From positions 215-64,214 of the forward strand of contig DONT01000002.1 of NCBI GenBank assembly GCA_003513765.1: a stretch of 64,000 nt of DNA, given 5' to 3'. Source of the stretch: Jeotgalicoccus sp. GTDB taxonomy: Bacteria > Bacillota > Bacilli > Staphylococcales > Salinicoccaceae. Position 1 is the first letter of the stretch. The number at the start of each line of letters is the position of its first letter. Of this stretch, positions 25,018 through 33,838 are shown in pieces. The notes below the pieces were generated by a model, which was given only the letters and a program-made list of their open reading frames with translations, made no database searches and had not been told where the DNA came from. The position numbers and the translations under genes are program-made.

Positions 25018-26160
25018 TTATACGGCTGTACTTAAGCGCGGGATAAAGATTTCGTAGTGAATACGTCCTTTATCAACGCCTGCTTTTCCTAATTCCTTAA
25101 CGATTGACTGAATGAATGTCACACCGCCGCAGACGTAAATTTCCTGTTCGTCTTTAAGGAATTTCTGAAGCTCATCACTCATCAGGAAGCCTTCTTTGTC
25201 TCTTACGTGAGTGTGCAGCTCTGCATTTTCAGCTTCTGCGATATTTTTAAGTTCAACTTCAAATGCAATATTGTCTGCATTGTCAGATACATGGATGAAC
25301 TGCGCGTCAGCATTCGCACCTGCTGTTTCACGGTACATTGGGAATAACGGCGTTACACCGATGCCTGAACCGATGAACAGCTGAGGTTTATCAGCATTTT
25401 CAACACCGAATACACCAACAGGCGCGGATAAATTAATCGTGTCGCCTGTATTCACTTCTTCATGCAGGTATGTCGATACTTCACCGCGGTTGCCGTTAAG
25501 ATTTTCTTTTCTTACCGCGAAAGTCAGCTTGCCGTCCTGAACATCGACGATTGAGTAGTGGCGTTTTGCTCTGTAAGGCAGTCCCGGAACCTGAACATCT
25601 ACTGTGATGTACTGTCCTGCTGAATACGGGATATCTGTAATGTCATCAGATTTAACTGTGAATGATTTAATAATACCTGTTTCTTCACGGACACCGATAA
25701 CTTCAAATGGCTTGAAGCTTTCCCATGCCATACCTGCATAGATATCTTTTTCAATTCCGATAAATGCATCGGCGATCTCACCATATGCTTTACCCCAAGT
25801 CTGGATAATCGGATCATCAGCTTTCAGACCTGTAACTTCCTGAATAGCAGCAAGCAGGTTTTCACCTACGATTGGATAGTGTTCAGGCAGTACTTCAAGT
25901 CCGCAGTGCTTGTGTGCAATCGGCATTACTACCGGTACGATTGGCGTTAAGTCCTCAATATGCTGTGCAGCTGCAAGTACTGCAGTTGCAAGTGCAGTCG
26001 ACTGCAGTCCCTGTTTATGGTTAGGCTGGTTAAACATGTTGCGCAGCTCAGGATGATTTTCAAACATTCTCTTGTAGAATTTAGAAGTAATTTCAACACC
26101 TTTATCTTGTAAAATTGGAATTGTACTGTGAATAATTTCGATTTCTTCCTTATTGACCAT
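25018..26160 (-). CDS. hmp: Hmp: flavohemoglobin (nitric oxide dioxygenase)
   Basis: A 380-aa cytosolic enzyme oxidising NO to nitrate with O2 and NAD(P)H. The globin domain (1 to about 138) has the proximal heme ligand His85 in IAHKHCGL. The FAD domain (about 150-255) has the RHYSIVD motif, and the NAD domain has GSGIGVTPLFPM and VCGGVTFIQSI. I use the ATG at 26160 with AGGAG upstream; a GTG three codons earlier overlaps that SD. It is monocistronic and adjacent to the heme-stress module. Confidence 0.95.
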   Translation of the reverse strand: MVNKEEIEIIHSTIPILQDKGVEITSKFYKRMFENHPELRNMFNQPNHKQGLQSTALATAVLAAAQHIEDLTPIVPVVMPIAHKHCGLEVLPEHYPIVGENLLAAIQEVTGLKADDPIIQTWGKAYGEIADAFIGIEKDIYAGMAWESFKPFEVIGVREETGIIKSFTVKSDDITDIPYSAGQYITVDVQVPGLPYRAKRHYSIVDVQDGKLTFAVRKENLNGNRGEVSTYLHEEVNTGDTINLSAPVGVFGVENADKPQLFIGSGIGVTPLFPMYRETAGANADAQFIHVSDNADNIAFEVELKNIAEAENAELHTHVRDKEGFLMSDELQKFLKDEQEIYVCGGVTFIQSIVKELGKAGVDKGRIHYEIFIPRLSTAV

Positions 26161-26291
26161 ATAAAACACTCCTAATTTGTTGTATTTATTACATTATCTA
26201 ATACTTCTTCACTTATCTCAACAGAACACGCTTTCATTGTTAAAATTTTCACAAATATATGAATATTTTTTGACGTCCCATTAAAAGTATA

Positions 26292-26327
26292 GAAAAAAGA
26301 CGTGAATCGGAGTAAAATTCACGTCTT
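26292..26327 (-). terminator. Terminator of the YxjG-MFS operon
   Basis: An 11-bp perfect stem AAGACGTGAAT / ATTCACGTCTT, followed on the minus strand by T-rich sequence, just past the MFS stop. Confidence 0.85.
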
Positions 26328-26334
26328 GAAAAAT

Positions 26335-27690
26335 TTACACTGCAGCCGCTTCTTTTACTTTTCTGAAACGGCCTTTCTGAACTTCGGTACCATACTGTTC
26401 CTGCACAAATAGCAGCGCACAGAATGCAGTAATACAAGGTAAAGCGAATCCTAAAAACGACAGCTGTGCGGGCATATTAGTCATCAGCACCCAGCCGATC
26501 AGGAGCGGTCCTGTAATTGAACCGATGCGTCCCATACCGACAGCAATGCTTAAACCGGAACCGCGTATATCCGACGGATAGAACATCGTTATATAAGGGT
26601 TAATCAGGTTTTGTGAACCGGCTGTGCATGCGCCTGCTACTGCTATAAGAACATACAGCAGTACTGTGGAGCCCGTCAGGCTTAACAGGACAAATGCTGC
26701 TGCACCTGTTCCGAGAAGCGTCAGGAGTACATTGCGGTGGCCGATTTTATCCACCATATAGCCTCCGGCGAGAGAACCCGACATCTGGCCGACTGCCAGT
26801 GTCATCGTAAAGATCATCGCCGATGATACCCCGTAGCCGGATTCCTGCATGATATTCGGCAGCCATGTACCAAGGCCCGAAATCATCATGAGGCAGCTTA
26901 TTACTGCAATCCAGAACATAATTGTCGACAGTGCTTTCCGTTCACTGAATATTTTCTTAAACGGCAGACCTTTTTCTACACTAGCCGTATTCGGTATTGC
27001 ATACTCGTCAGCAGCACTGTATTTGTCAGTCCCTGTCGCTCTGTTTAAAATATCTGCAATTTTTTCTTTATTTCCCCGTGCGAGATGGAATGAGATTGAT
27101 TCAGGGAATTGCTTCAGGAAGAACGGCGTTATAACTACTGTAAAAATACTAACCCAGAAAAACAGTCTCCAGCTTAAATACTCAAGGAAGTAAATCCCAA
27201 GAAGCGATGCACCAATCGTACCGATTGAATACCCGCAATACATCAAAGCAACAATCATCGCACGATTTTTACGCGGCGAGTATTCAGCCATCAGTGAAAT
27301 AACAGCAGGCATTAATCCCCCCATACCAATTGACGCGATAAAACGGAAGATTACAAAGACCTTTTCATTCGGCGCAAAACCGGCAAGGAAGTTGAATAAG
27401 CCGATAATCACAAGACAGATTGCCAACACTCTTTTACGGCCGATTACATCAGTCATCGTGCCTAATACAAATGTCCCAATCATCATCCCCATCATGGCGT
27501 AGCTGCCTATCGCACCCGCTGTCGCAGGTGTAATTTCAAAATCGCTCATCATTTGCGGCAGTCCAAGTCCGTAAACTGCAATATCAAATCCGTCAGAAGC
27601 AATTGCGATAAAACACCATATAAACACGAGCAGGTGGAATTTGTTGAATTTACTGTTTGCAATAACCGTTTCCGGGTTAATAGTTGCCAT
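26335..27690 (-). CDS. MFS transporter, aromatic acid:H+ symporter (AAHS) type
   Basis: A 451-aa protein with 12 membrane helices. DGFDIAVYGLGLPQM in helix 1 contains the conserved acidic DxFD-like motif of the AAHS family (PcaK, BenK, MhpT). The loop 2-3 motif GTMTDVIGRKR and the repeated GYMVDKIGHRN confirm MFS. It lies 15 bases after the MetE-like gene in the same direction, so the two are probably one transcript. The real substrate may be a carboxylate or a sulfur compound linked to that enzyme. Confidence 0.85.
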   Translation of the reverse strand: MATINPETVIANSKFNKFHLLVFIWCFIAIASDGFDIAVYGLGLPQMMSDFEITPATAGAIGSYAMMGMMIGTFVLGTMTDVIGRKRVLAICLVIIGLFNFLAGFAPNEKVFVIFRFIASIGMGGLMPAVISLMAEYSPRKNRAMIVALMYCGYSIGTIGASLLGIYFLEYLSWRLFFWVSIFTVVITPFFLKQFPESISFHLARGNKEKIADILNRATGTDKYSAADEYAIPNTASVEKGLPFKKIFSERKALSTIMFWIAVISCLMMISGLGTWLPNIMQESGYGVSSAMIFTMTLAVGQMSGSLAGGYMVDKIGHRNVLLTLLGTGAAAFVLLSLTGSTVLLYVLIAVAGACTAGSQNLINPYITMFYPSDIRGSGLSIAVGMGRIGSITGPLLIGWVLMTNMPAQLSFLGFALPCITAFCALLFVQEQYGTEVQKGRFRKVKEAAAV

Positions 27691-27705
27691 TCACATGTCC
27701 CCTTT

Positions 27706-28797
27706 CTATTTCCAGACGTCAGCTGCGATATCCGTGACGTATTTTAATTTATTCCATTGTTCTTCTTCTGTGAGCACGTTACCTTCTTCAGTCGATGCGA
27801 AGCCGCATTGCGGGCTGAGCGCCAGCTGATGAAGCGGCACAAACTGAGCCGCTTCATCAATACGCGCTTTAATATCCTCTGCATCTTCAAGTTCACCGCT
27901 TTTAGAAGTTACAAGGCCAAGAACAATTGTTAAATCCTTACGGTTCACGTGACGGAGCGGTTCGAATCCGCCTGCACGATCGCTGTCATACTCGAGGAAG
28001 AATCCATCGATGTTTAAACGTCCGAACAGTATTTCCGCTACCGGCTCATAGCCGCCTGAAGAGATCCATGTTGAACGGAAGTTCCCGCGGCAGATGTGCA
28101 TAGTAATTTTAAAGTCATCCGGACGACCATCAACTGCTTTATTTAATACTTCCAAATACTTCTCTTTTAAGTATTCAGGGTCAATTCCTTTATCGATTAA
28201 CTTCTGTCTTTCTTCATCTGAACAGAAGTAGCCCCATGAAGTATCATCCAGCTGCAGATAACGGCATCCTGCATCGTAGAATCCCTGCAGAACTTTTTTA
28301 TATGCTGCCGCAAGATCGTTAAAGAACTCTTCTTCGTCAGGGTAGACGGCCTTATCAATTTCTCCTCTGAAGTGCAGCATGCTCGGACTCGGAATTGCGT
28401 ATTTCGCTGTCGTTCCTCCGGCCTGCTCCTGTAGATATTTAAAGAATTCTATTTCTCTGTGTCCATCAAAATCCACTTTGCCTGTGACTTTAATAGCGCG
28501 TGATTTCGTCTGGCGTTCTTTAAATGCGATTCCGCTGCCTGTATCGGAACCTTCCACACCTTTTAATCCTTCGAGGAAATCGAAGTGCCACCATGCACGT
28601 CGGTACTCCCCGTCAGTAACTGCTTTTAATCCCGCTTCTTTTTGTTTTTGAACCGCATTTGCAATTGCTTTGTCTTCTACGGCTCGAAGGTCTTCAATTG
28701 TAATATCGTTATTTTCGAATTGTCTGCGTGCTTCTTTCAGTTCTGCCGGTCTTAACAGACTCCCTACGTGGTCTGCTCTGTATATCTCTTTAGTCAT
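27706..28797 (-). CDS. MetE-like (YxjG/YxjH) cobalamin-independent methionine synthase family protein
   Basis: A 363-aa protein of the C-terminal catalytic half of MetE. RADHVGSLLRP at the N-terminus, VTDGEYRR, the zinc-ligand motifs HICRGNF and SPQCGF, and the acidic EYDS are present. Bacillus YxjG/YxjH belong here and are thought to make methionine without the folate-binding N-half; the methyl donor is uncertain. Two starts are possible: ATG at 28797 or 28815, neither with an ideal SD. It is divergent from a LysR regulator with a 17-bp palindrome between, and followed by an MFS gene. Confidence 0.85.
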   Translation of the reverse strand: MTKEIYRADHVGSLLRPAELKEARRQFENNDITIEDLRAVEDKAIANAVQKQKEAGLKAVTDGEYRRAWWHFDFLEGLKGVEGSDTGSGIAFKERQTKSRAIKVTGKVDFDGHREIEFFKYLQEQAGGTTAKYAIPSPSMLHFRGEIDKAVYPDEEEFFNDLAAAYKKVLQGFYDAGCRYLQLDDTSWGYFCSDEERQKLIDKGIDPEYLKEKYLEVLNKAVDGRPDDFKITMHICRGNFRSTWISSGGYEPVAEILFGRLNIDGFFLEYDSDRAGGFEPLRHVNRKDLTIVLGLVTSKSGELEDAEDIKARIDEAAQFVPLHQLALSPQCGFASTEEGNVLTEEEQWNKLKYVTDIAADVWK

Positions 28798-28887
28798 ATG
28801 TATTTGCCACTCCATCTCTTTTTAATGATTGTTTAAATACTATCACGCCTGTAAGATATAGACTAACTAATTAAATTCATTACTCGT

Positions 28888-28904
28888 TATAACTTTCAGC
28901 TATA
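28888..28904. promoter_or_regulatory. LysR-type operator between metE-like gene and regulator
   Basis: TATAACTTTCAGCTATA is an imperfect 17-bp palindrome (extended arms GTTATA / TATAAC). It is similar to the streptococcal MtaR/MetR box TATAGTTTSAAACTATA as I recall it. It lies 17 bases before the regulator ATG. Confidence 0.5.
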
Positions 28905-28920
28905 ACCAAAGGAGAATCTT

Positions 28921-29835
28921 ATGACACTTCAACAGTTAAAGTATTTAATTGCCGTCGTCAACAGCGGTTCCATTAACGAAGCAGCGAAGAATTTATATAT
29001 ATCCCAGCCGACTTTATCAAAAGCGATTAAAGAGCTGGAACGTGAAATGGGTATTACGATTTTAAAGCGCACTTCAACTGGTATCGTCCTCAGCCCCGAC
29101 GGCGCGGAGTTCCTCAGCTATGCCCGACAGATTACAGAGCAGGTGGAGCTCCTGGAGAATAAGTATCTTGATACGCCCTATCAGGAACAGCTGCTGTCAG
29201 TATCGACACAGCATTATTCTTTTTCTGTCGATGCAATGGTCCGGATGATTGAACTGCACGGCGGTGACAAATATCAGTTTTCACTGCGTGAAACACGCAC
29301 ATACGAAATTATCGATGATGTGAAAAACTTAAAAAGTGAAATCGGCGTTTTGTATATGAACAAATTTAATGAGAAAATACTGACTCAGCTGTTAAAAGAG
29401 AGCCATCTGACATTTGAGCTGCTGTTCACAGCTAACCCTCACGTTTTTATAAGTAAAACTAATCCGCTCGCAAAAAAAGACAAGGTCACTCTGGATGATT
29501 TGGAACCTTATCCGAGATTATCTTTTGATCAGGGTGAACACAGCTCATTTTATTTCTCAGAAGAAATACTGAGCACACTGCACAGCCCGAAAAACATTCT
29601 GGTCAGCGACAGAGCAACAATATTCAACTGTATGATCGGTTTAAACGGTTATACGATTTCAAGCGGGATTTTAAGCGAAGAACTGAACGGTACTGATATT
29701 ATTCCCGTACCACTGGATGTCGATGATGAAATTAAAGTCGGCTGGATAACGAATAATAAAGCACAGCTCAGCCGCGTAGCAAAACTCTATCTTGAAGAAT
29801 TAGTTAAAACTATTAAAAACTACAATCTGCTTTAG
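28921..29835 (+). CDS. LysR-family transcriptional regulator
   Basis: A 304-aa regulator. The winged helix-turn-helix (1-60) reads LKYLIAVVNSGSINEAAKNL then YISQPTLSKAIKELEREMG, and the effector domain runs from about 90 to 300. SD AAAGGAG. It is divergent from the MetE-like gene, so it probably controls that operon and itself, possibly sensing a methionine precursor such as O-acetylserine or homocysteine. The effector is inference. Confidence 0.9.
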   Translation: MTLQQLKYLIAVVNSGSINEAAKNLYISQPTLSKAIKELEREMGITILKRTSTGIVLSPDGAEFLSYARQITEQVELLENKYLDTPYQEQLLSVSTQHYSFSVDAMVRMIELHGGDKYQFSLRETRTYEIIDDVKNLKSEIGVLYMNKFNEKILTQLLKESHLTFELLFTANPHVFISKTNPLAKKDKVTLDDLEPYPRLSFDQGEHSSFYFSEEILSTLHSPKNILVSDRATIFNCMIGLNGYTISSGILSEELNGTDIIPVPLDVDDEIKVGWITNNKAQLSRVAKLYLEELVKTIKNYNLL

Positions 29836-29897
29836 ACGTGTAAATATGTTGTTGAAGGGTATAGTACTAGTGCAGAAAATATTCGGAGGTGTTTTAA

Positions 29898-30182
29898 TTG
29901 GATATTAAACAAGGTACTAACAAATTTTATTTCGGAGATGACCCGCAGAATCCTGATGGTGAACTCACGTATCTTCCAGATGATAAGAACAAACTGGTGA
30001 TAGACAGCGTTGTCGTGAAAGAAGAACTGCGCGGTGAAGGTTTAGGTGATGTGCTGCTTGATGCCGCTGCTGATTACGCCCGCGAAAACGACTTGAGATT
30101 AATCGGACAATGTCCGTTCGTTCAGAAACGTTTTGACGAGTACAACGATAAATACAAAGATGTTATTTTCAGAGAAGCATAA
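29898..30182 (+). CDS. Small GNAT acetyltransferase-like protein (YidJ/Gcn5-related)
   Basis: A 94-aa protein of the minimal GNAT family (PF14542-type, GCN5-related N-acetyltransferase). The acetyl-CoA loop is VVVKEELRGEGLGDVLLDAA (V...RGxGxG/A) and CPFVQKRFDEY is the conserved C-terminal segment. The start is TTG with GGAGGTG 8 bases upstream. Function unknown; homologs are small stand-alone proteins. It ends at a terminator. Confidence 0.85.
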   Translation: MDIKQGTNKFYFGDDPQNPDGELTYLPDDKNKLVIDSVVVKEELRGEGLGDVLLDAAADYARENDLRLIGQCPFVQKRFDEYNDKYKDVIFREA

Positions 30183-30183
30183 A

Positions 30184-30227
30184 AAAATCCCTTTAAGACT
30201 TTCATTCATCAGTCTTAAAGGGATTTT
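30184..30227. terminator. Bidirectional terminator
   Basis: A 17-bp perfect stem (30184-30200 with 30211-30227) with a 10-nt loop, between the convergent GNAT and CDF genes. Confidence 0.9.
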
Positions 30228-31097
30228 CTATTCATTAAGCTTTGGTTCCGGATGCACATACAGGGACATAATCCCTTTATCATGCATATGCTCTTCAACC
30301 TGATCGCATATGTGATGGGCTTCTGTGATTGAAATTTCCGGGTCAACGATAATCGTCACATCCAAAAATATGCTGCTGCCGTGATAGCGTCCTTTTATCG
30401 ATTTAACATCCATCACACCTAGGACTTCCAGAACATCTTCTTTATGTTCTATTAAATCGGCATCATTATAGCCGTCACTTAAAGCAAACACTGCGTCTTT
30501 TAATATTTTAAAGCCCGTATACATAATCAGAACCCCGAGTATTGAAGCTATAATAACATCGGCTATAGGCAAGCCAAGCTGCGTCAATATCAAACCGGCA
30601 GCAGTTCCGAAACTGATCATACTGTCCGACATGTTATCCATTGCCGCAGATTTCAGTGAGCTGCTGTTCGTTTTCTCTGCAAGTTTTGAATTAATAAAGA
30701 AGACAGCGAGCATTATTAAACCGCTGGCAATACTTATATAAATCACTACCGGGTCAGGCGTTGACACTACCGGTGAAAAGATTGACGGGAGGTTTTCAAA
30801 AAGTACCTGAACACCAACAAATATAATAATGAAAGAAACGACGAGAGAAGCAATGTTCTCAGATTTTAAATGGCCGTACGGATGATTGTCATCGGGCGGT
30901 CTAATCGATATTTTCAAACCGATTAACACAGCAACAGATGCAAAAATATCTGTCATATTATTTAAAGCGTCGGCACGCACCGCCGCAGAATCATATTCCA
31001 TACCGAAATAATATTTCACTACAGATAAAATAATATAAGTAATAATACTTAAGTAAGCGCCTCTCTGGGCAAGTTTTAATTTATTTTTATTACCCAT
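30228..31097 (-). CDS. Cation diffusion facilitator family metal exporter
   Basis: A 289-aa CDF transporter: six membrane helices with metal-site motifs ADALNNMTD (helix 2) and AAMDNMSD (helix 5), a HPYGHLKSE cytosolic motif, and a C-terminal cytosolic domain (about 205-289) with metal ligands such as HHICDQVEEHMHD. The ALNNMTD variant and overall form resemble the Bacillus manganese exporters MneP/MneS; zinc or iron remain possible. A promoter with correct spacing lies upstream. Confidence 0.87.
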   Translation of the reverse strand: MGNKNKLKLAQRGAYLSIITYIILSVVKYYFGMEYDSAAVRADALNNMTDIFASVAVLIGLKISIRPPDDNHPYGHLKSENIASLVVSFIIIFVGVQVLFENLPSIFSPVVSTPDPVVIYISIASGLIMLAVFFINSKLAEKTNSSSLKSAAMDNMSDSMISFGTAAGLILTQLGLPIADVIIASILGVLIMYTGFKILKDAVFALSDGYNDADLIEHKEDVLEVLGVMDVKSIKGRYHGSSIFLDVTIIVDPEISITEAHHICDQVEEHMHDKGIMSLYVHPEPKLNE

Positions 31098-31128
31098 AGT
31101 GACCGCTCCTAAAAGTTAGTGGAGATTC

Positions 31129-31157
31129 ATTATGCACTGTATTCAAAGTATTTTCAA
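31129..31157 (-). promoter_or_regulatory. Sigma-A promoter of the CDF gene
   Basis: Minus strand -35 TTGAAA (31152-31157), 17 bases, -10 CATAAT (31129-31134). It starts about 32 bases before the ATG. Confidence 0.6.
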
Positions 31158-31243
31158 CAGCTTTCGATGTATTCATAAAACTTTCTATTACATGAAATAA
31201 ATTTTTAGAGCAGCCGAAACTTTATCTTCTGCAACACCTTTTT

Positions 31244-31278
31244 AAATAAAAAATAACACTCCTCTAATTAAGGAGTGT
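31244..31278 (-). terminator. Terminator overlapping the popT stop codon
   Basis: The stem ACACTCCT / AGGAGTGT (31256-31263 with 31271-31278) encloses the stop codon and is followed on the minus strand by T-rich sequence. Confidence 0.8.
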
Positions 31279-32110
31279 CATTTCTCGGCTTCCCGAAAAT
31301 ATAACTGATAAATAGTCCCGCTAAAAATACAATAATGGATATAATCCACCCTGTACCACTGTCCGGCAATCCCGGATAAATGGCGAATGTCGATCCGAAA
31401 AGCAATCCGATAATACCGGCGTAAGTCAGATAAGTATAATTTTTAAGCAAATGCGCAATCATCCTGCTCGCAACAAGTATACCTGCTATTATACCGAGAC
31501 CAGTTGAGATTAAAATCGGCAGTACTTCAAAGTTCAATGATGTAAATTCATTAATCGCATAAATAACTATTGGATATACTCCGAGCATAAGCATCACGAG
31601 AGAACCTGAGATTCCCGGCAGCAGCATCATAGAGGCCGCTAGTATGCCGGTAAGGAAATATTTAATCAAATCGGCTATTCCCATTCCCGCGCTGCTTGCC
31701 GGCGGCGCATCAGCATTAAATAGTGACATAACATAAAGTATTCCGATTCCGATAAATATCAGTATAAAGTGTACGGCTCGGAATTCTGTTTTAACATTTG
31801 AAATTCTTATCATCATTGGTATTACACCCAGCACCATTCCCATAAAGAACCAATGAGTGGGTATTGTATGATTTTGCAAAAAGTAATCCAGAACAGAAGA
31901 CATCGTTAATATTGCAATTGCCATACCAATTACTAAAGGCAGTAAAAATGCTAATGCCTGTTTATAATACTTTGATACTATGCGGCTGATTGCACCTAGA
32001 AACTGATCGTAAATTCCTAATAATAACGCCATTGTACCGCTGCTGACGCCGGGTACCAATTCAACAATCCCCATTAAAAAGCCTTTCGGCACATTTTTCC
32101 AATTAAACAT
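31268..32110 (-). CDS. popT: PopT: DUF368 undecaprenyl phosphate translocase
   Basis: A 280-aa membrane protein with 8 to 9 helices of the DUF368 family. The duplicated signature VELVPGVSSGTMALLLGIYD and LPGISGSLVMLMLGVYP is diagnostic. DUF368 proteins were recently shown to recycle the carrier lipid undecaprenyl phosphate across the membrane, working with DedA-family UptA; loss causes cell-wall stress under alkaline or salt conditions. It is last in an operon after a methyltransferase and a TSUP protein. Confidence 0.87.
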   Translation of the reverse strand: MFNWKNVPKGFLMGIVELVPGVSSGTMALLLGIYDQFLGAISRIVSKYYKQALAFLLPLVIGMAIAILTMSSVLDYFLQNHTIPTHWFFMGMVLGVIPMMIRISNVKTEFRAVHFILIFIGIGILYVMSLFNADAPPASSAGMGIADLIKYFLTGILAASMMLLPGISGSLVMLMLGVYPIVIYAINEFTSLNFEVLPILISTGLGIIAGILVASRMIAHLLKNYTYLTYAGIIGLLFGSTFAIYPGLPDSGTGWIISIIVFLAGLFISYIFGKPRNDTP

Positions 32111-32158
32111 ATATTCAGTTCCATTCTTTGTAATTTACTCTGTATATTTTATCATATT

Positions 32159-32977
32159 TTACCAGCTGTCAATAATCATATATATGCCGAGTAAGAGAAG
32201 AACCATCCTCAATATGAATACAACGGTATTTGAATCGAGCTTTCTATTCAGTTTAACACCGATTTTCGCCCCAAGATAAGCAGCTGGAATCAGCGTCAAT
32301 GCATAGAAAAAGTGAATATTACCCTGCAGCAGATGGCCGGTCGCAGAAGAAACACTGCCGAACAGCACTAAAAACATACTCGTGCCGACTGCAATTGACG
32401 GCGGCATTAAAAATAATATAATCATCATCGGTGTCATTAAAGCACCGCCGCCTACACCGAATAATCCGGCTGCAAAGCCGGCAAGTAAACTTCCGATAAC
32501 TCCTATGTAAGGCGGGAAGCCGTAGTAATGAACTTCTCCTGCCCCGTCTGTATGAGGTCTGACATATCTTTCGTCCTGAAATACTTTCATCGGTTTTATT
32601 TTGTCCCTAATGAGCAGTATAAAACTGACTAAAATGATAAACAGCCCAAAATACAGCTTCAGGCTGTCGACTGTAAACAAGCTGCTTGTATATGAACCGA
32701 GCATTGCACCTGGAATAATTCCGTATAAAAGATACTTCCCATTTCTCCAGTCGACCTGTTTATTTTTATTGTATGAAATAACAGATGATAGTCCGATAAA
32801 AACAAGAACCAGACTGGAAGTACCGACAGCAATCTGCGGTGTGATTCCTTCCAGTATCCCGAGTTCAGCCCCTAAAAATATAAGAACGGGAACGATGACT
32901 ATACCGCCGCCGAGCCCTATTAATGATCCGACAATTGCTGCAATCAGACCTGTTGCCGCGAGCAGTATGAAATCCAT
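32159..32977 (-). CDS. TSUP family (TauE/SafE) membrane transporter
   Basis: A 272-aa protein with about eight helices. The duplicated glycine-rich motif (IGSLIGLGGGIVIVPVLIF; AGLFGVGGGALMTPMM) marks the sulfite exporter TauE/SafE family, which moves organosulfonates, sulfite or sulfur-containing acids. A charged cytosolic loop with the insert KVFQDERYVRPHTDGAGEV splits the halves. I use the ATG at 32977, 9 bases after GAGG, rather than the one five codons earlier. It follows the methyltransferase gene by 24 bases. Confidence 0.87.
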   Translation of the reverse strand: MDFILLAATGLIAAIVGSLIGLGGGIVIVPVLIFLGAELGILEGITPQIAVGTSSLVLVFIGLSSVISYNKNKQVDWRNGKYLLYGIIPGAMLGSYTSSLFTVDSLKLYFGLFIILVSFILLIRDKIKPMKVFQDERYVRPHTDGAGEVHYYGFPPYIGVIGSLLAGFAAGLFGVGGGALMTPMMIILFLMPPSIAVGTSMFLVLFGSVSSATGHLLQGNIHFFYALTLIPAAYLGAKIGVKLNRKLDSNTVVFILRMVLLLLGIYMIIDSW

Positions 32978-33001
32978 AGTCATCATCCTCATTTTAGTTA
33001 A

Positions 33002-33589
33002 TTATTTTTCAGCAGATGCAAGAAACATTGATGCGTCTTTGTTCATAAATACTTTTTCTCCATGGTAAAACGTCTTAATATCGGCCGATTTAAAACCTGC
33101 ATCGATTAAAGCAGAATGCATTTCATCATGAGTAAATCCGTTATGCACTTTTTCATGATAAATCGATTCGTTTTTATCGAAATCAGCAATCAGCAGCTGA
33201 CCCGAATCATTTAATAAGGTATATAGTTTTTTAATCAATTCTTTATATTCAGGTACATGCAGCATTACGAGTGACACAATAATTACATCGGCTTCATTGT
33301 TATCCAGCTCATCCGTCGCTCTCGTTTCAGCATTTTTGACATTGCCCGCTTCAATCTTTTCACTAACAACTTCCATCATACCTTCTGAGATATCACTGAA
33401 AATCAGCTGTTTAAAATAATCGGTAAACTGAAAACCAATGAGTCCGGTCCCGCAGCCGTAATCTATTAATGTTTTATTAGAATCAGCAGGTAAATGTTTT
33501 CTCACTTCTGCTGCTACTGTATTAGCCAGTTCAATTCTCTGTTCATTGTCATACTTCTTTGCCATTCTGTTAAATATATTTTCAGCCAT
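33002..33589 (-). CDS. Class I SAM-dependent methyltransferase
   Basis: A 195-aa methyltransferase with motif I TLIDYGCGTGLIGFQF near 41-55, motif II LIFSDISEGMMEV, and motif IV ADVIIVSLVMLHVPEY. The YDNEQRIELA N-terminus is seen in UbiE-like small-molecule methyltransferases. The substrate is not predictable. SD AGGAG. First gene of the operon with the TSUP and PopT genes. Confidence 0.85.
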   Translation of the reverse strand: MAENIFNRMAKKYDNEQRIELANTVAAEVRKHLPADSNKTLIDYGCGTGLIGFQFTDYFKQLIFSDISEGMMEVVSEKIEAGNVKNAETRATDELDNNEADVIIVSLVMLHVPEYKELIKKLYTLLNDSGQLLIADFDKNESIYHEKVHNGFTHDEMHSALIDAGFKSADIKTFYHGEKVFMNKDASMFLASAEK

Positions 33590-33778
33590 ATATTCTCCTA
33601 TTCTTTACTTATTATGTTCCTCATTGTACTACTTACACTGCCGAGATACATCTCTCCAAACTTTACCAGATGAACGAGCAGCACCTTCTTTAAACTTTAT
33701 ACTTCTCTTTATTTCCTTTACAATATATGTGAAACACAACAGCAGTTCAAACTCAGAGAAAGCCTGCCACATATAGGT

Positions 33779-33784
33779 TATAAT
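33779..33784 (+). promoter_or_regulatory. -10 box of the CHAP gene promoter
   Basis: A perfect TATAAT in the context GGTTATAATG lies 55 bases before the ATG. The -35 region is not recognisable. The 15-bp palindrome at 33801-33815 follows in the leader. Confidence 0.45.
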
Positions 33785-33800
33785 GCATATAGTTATTAAA

Positions 33801-33815
33801 TAACGCATAGCGTTA
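33801..33815. repeat. Palindrome TAACGCATAGCGTTA in the CHAP gene leader, copy 1
   Basis: A perfect 6-bp inverted repeat with loop ATA, between the -10 box and the SD. The same 15 bases recur as the tip of the terminator at 44355-44387. It could be a leader hairpin or an operator. Confidence 0.6.
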
Positions 33816-33838
33816 CATTTTGGAAAGGACACTATTTT

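Noticed and set aside
26236..26252. AAATTTTCACAAATA resembling a CodY box between hmp and the MFS gene
   Set aside because: Three mismatches in an AT-rich gap and no clear position relative to a promoter.
27939..27955. GTTCACGTGAC inside the MetE-like gene as a parS site
   Set aside because: Only the central CACGTGA agrees; the flanking arms do not match parS.
33629..33832. 67-codon minus-strand frame upstream of the methyltransferase
   Set aside because: No SD, no recognisable domain, and it lies over the CHAP gene promoter and leader.
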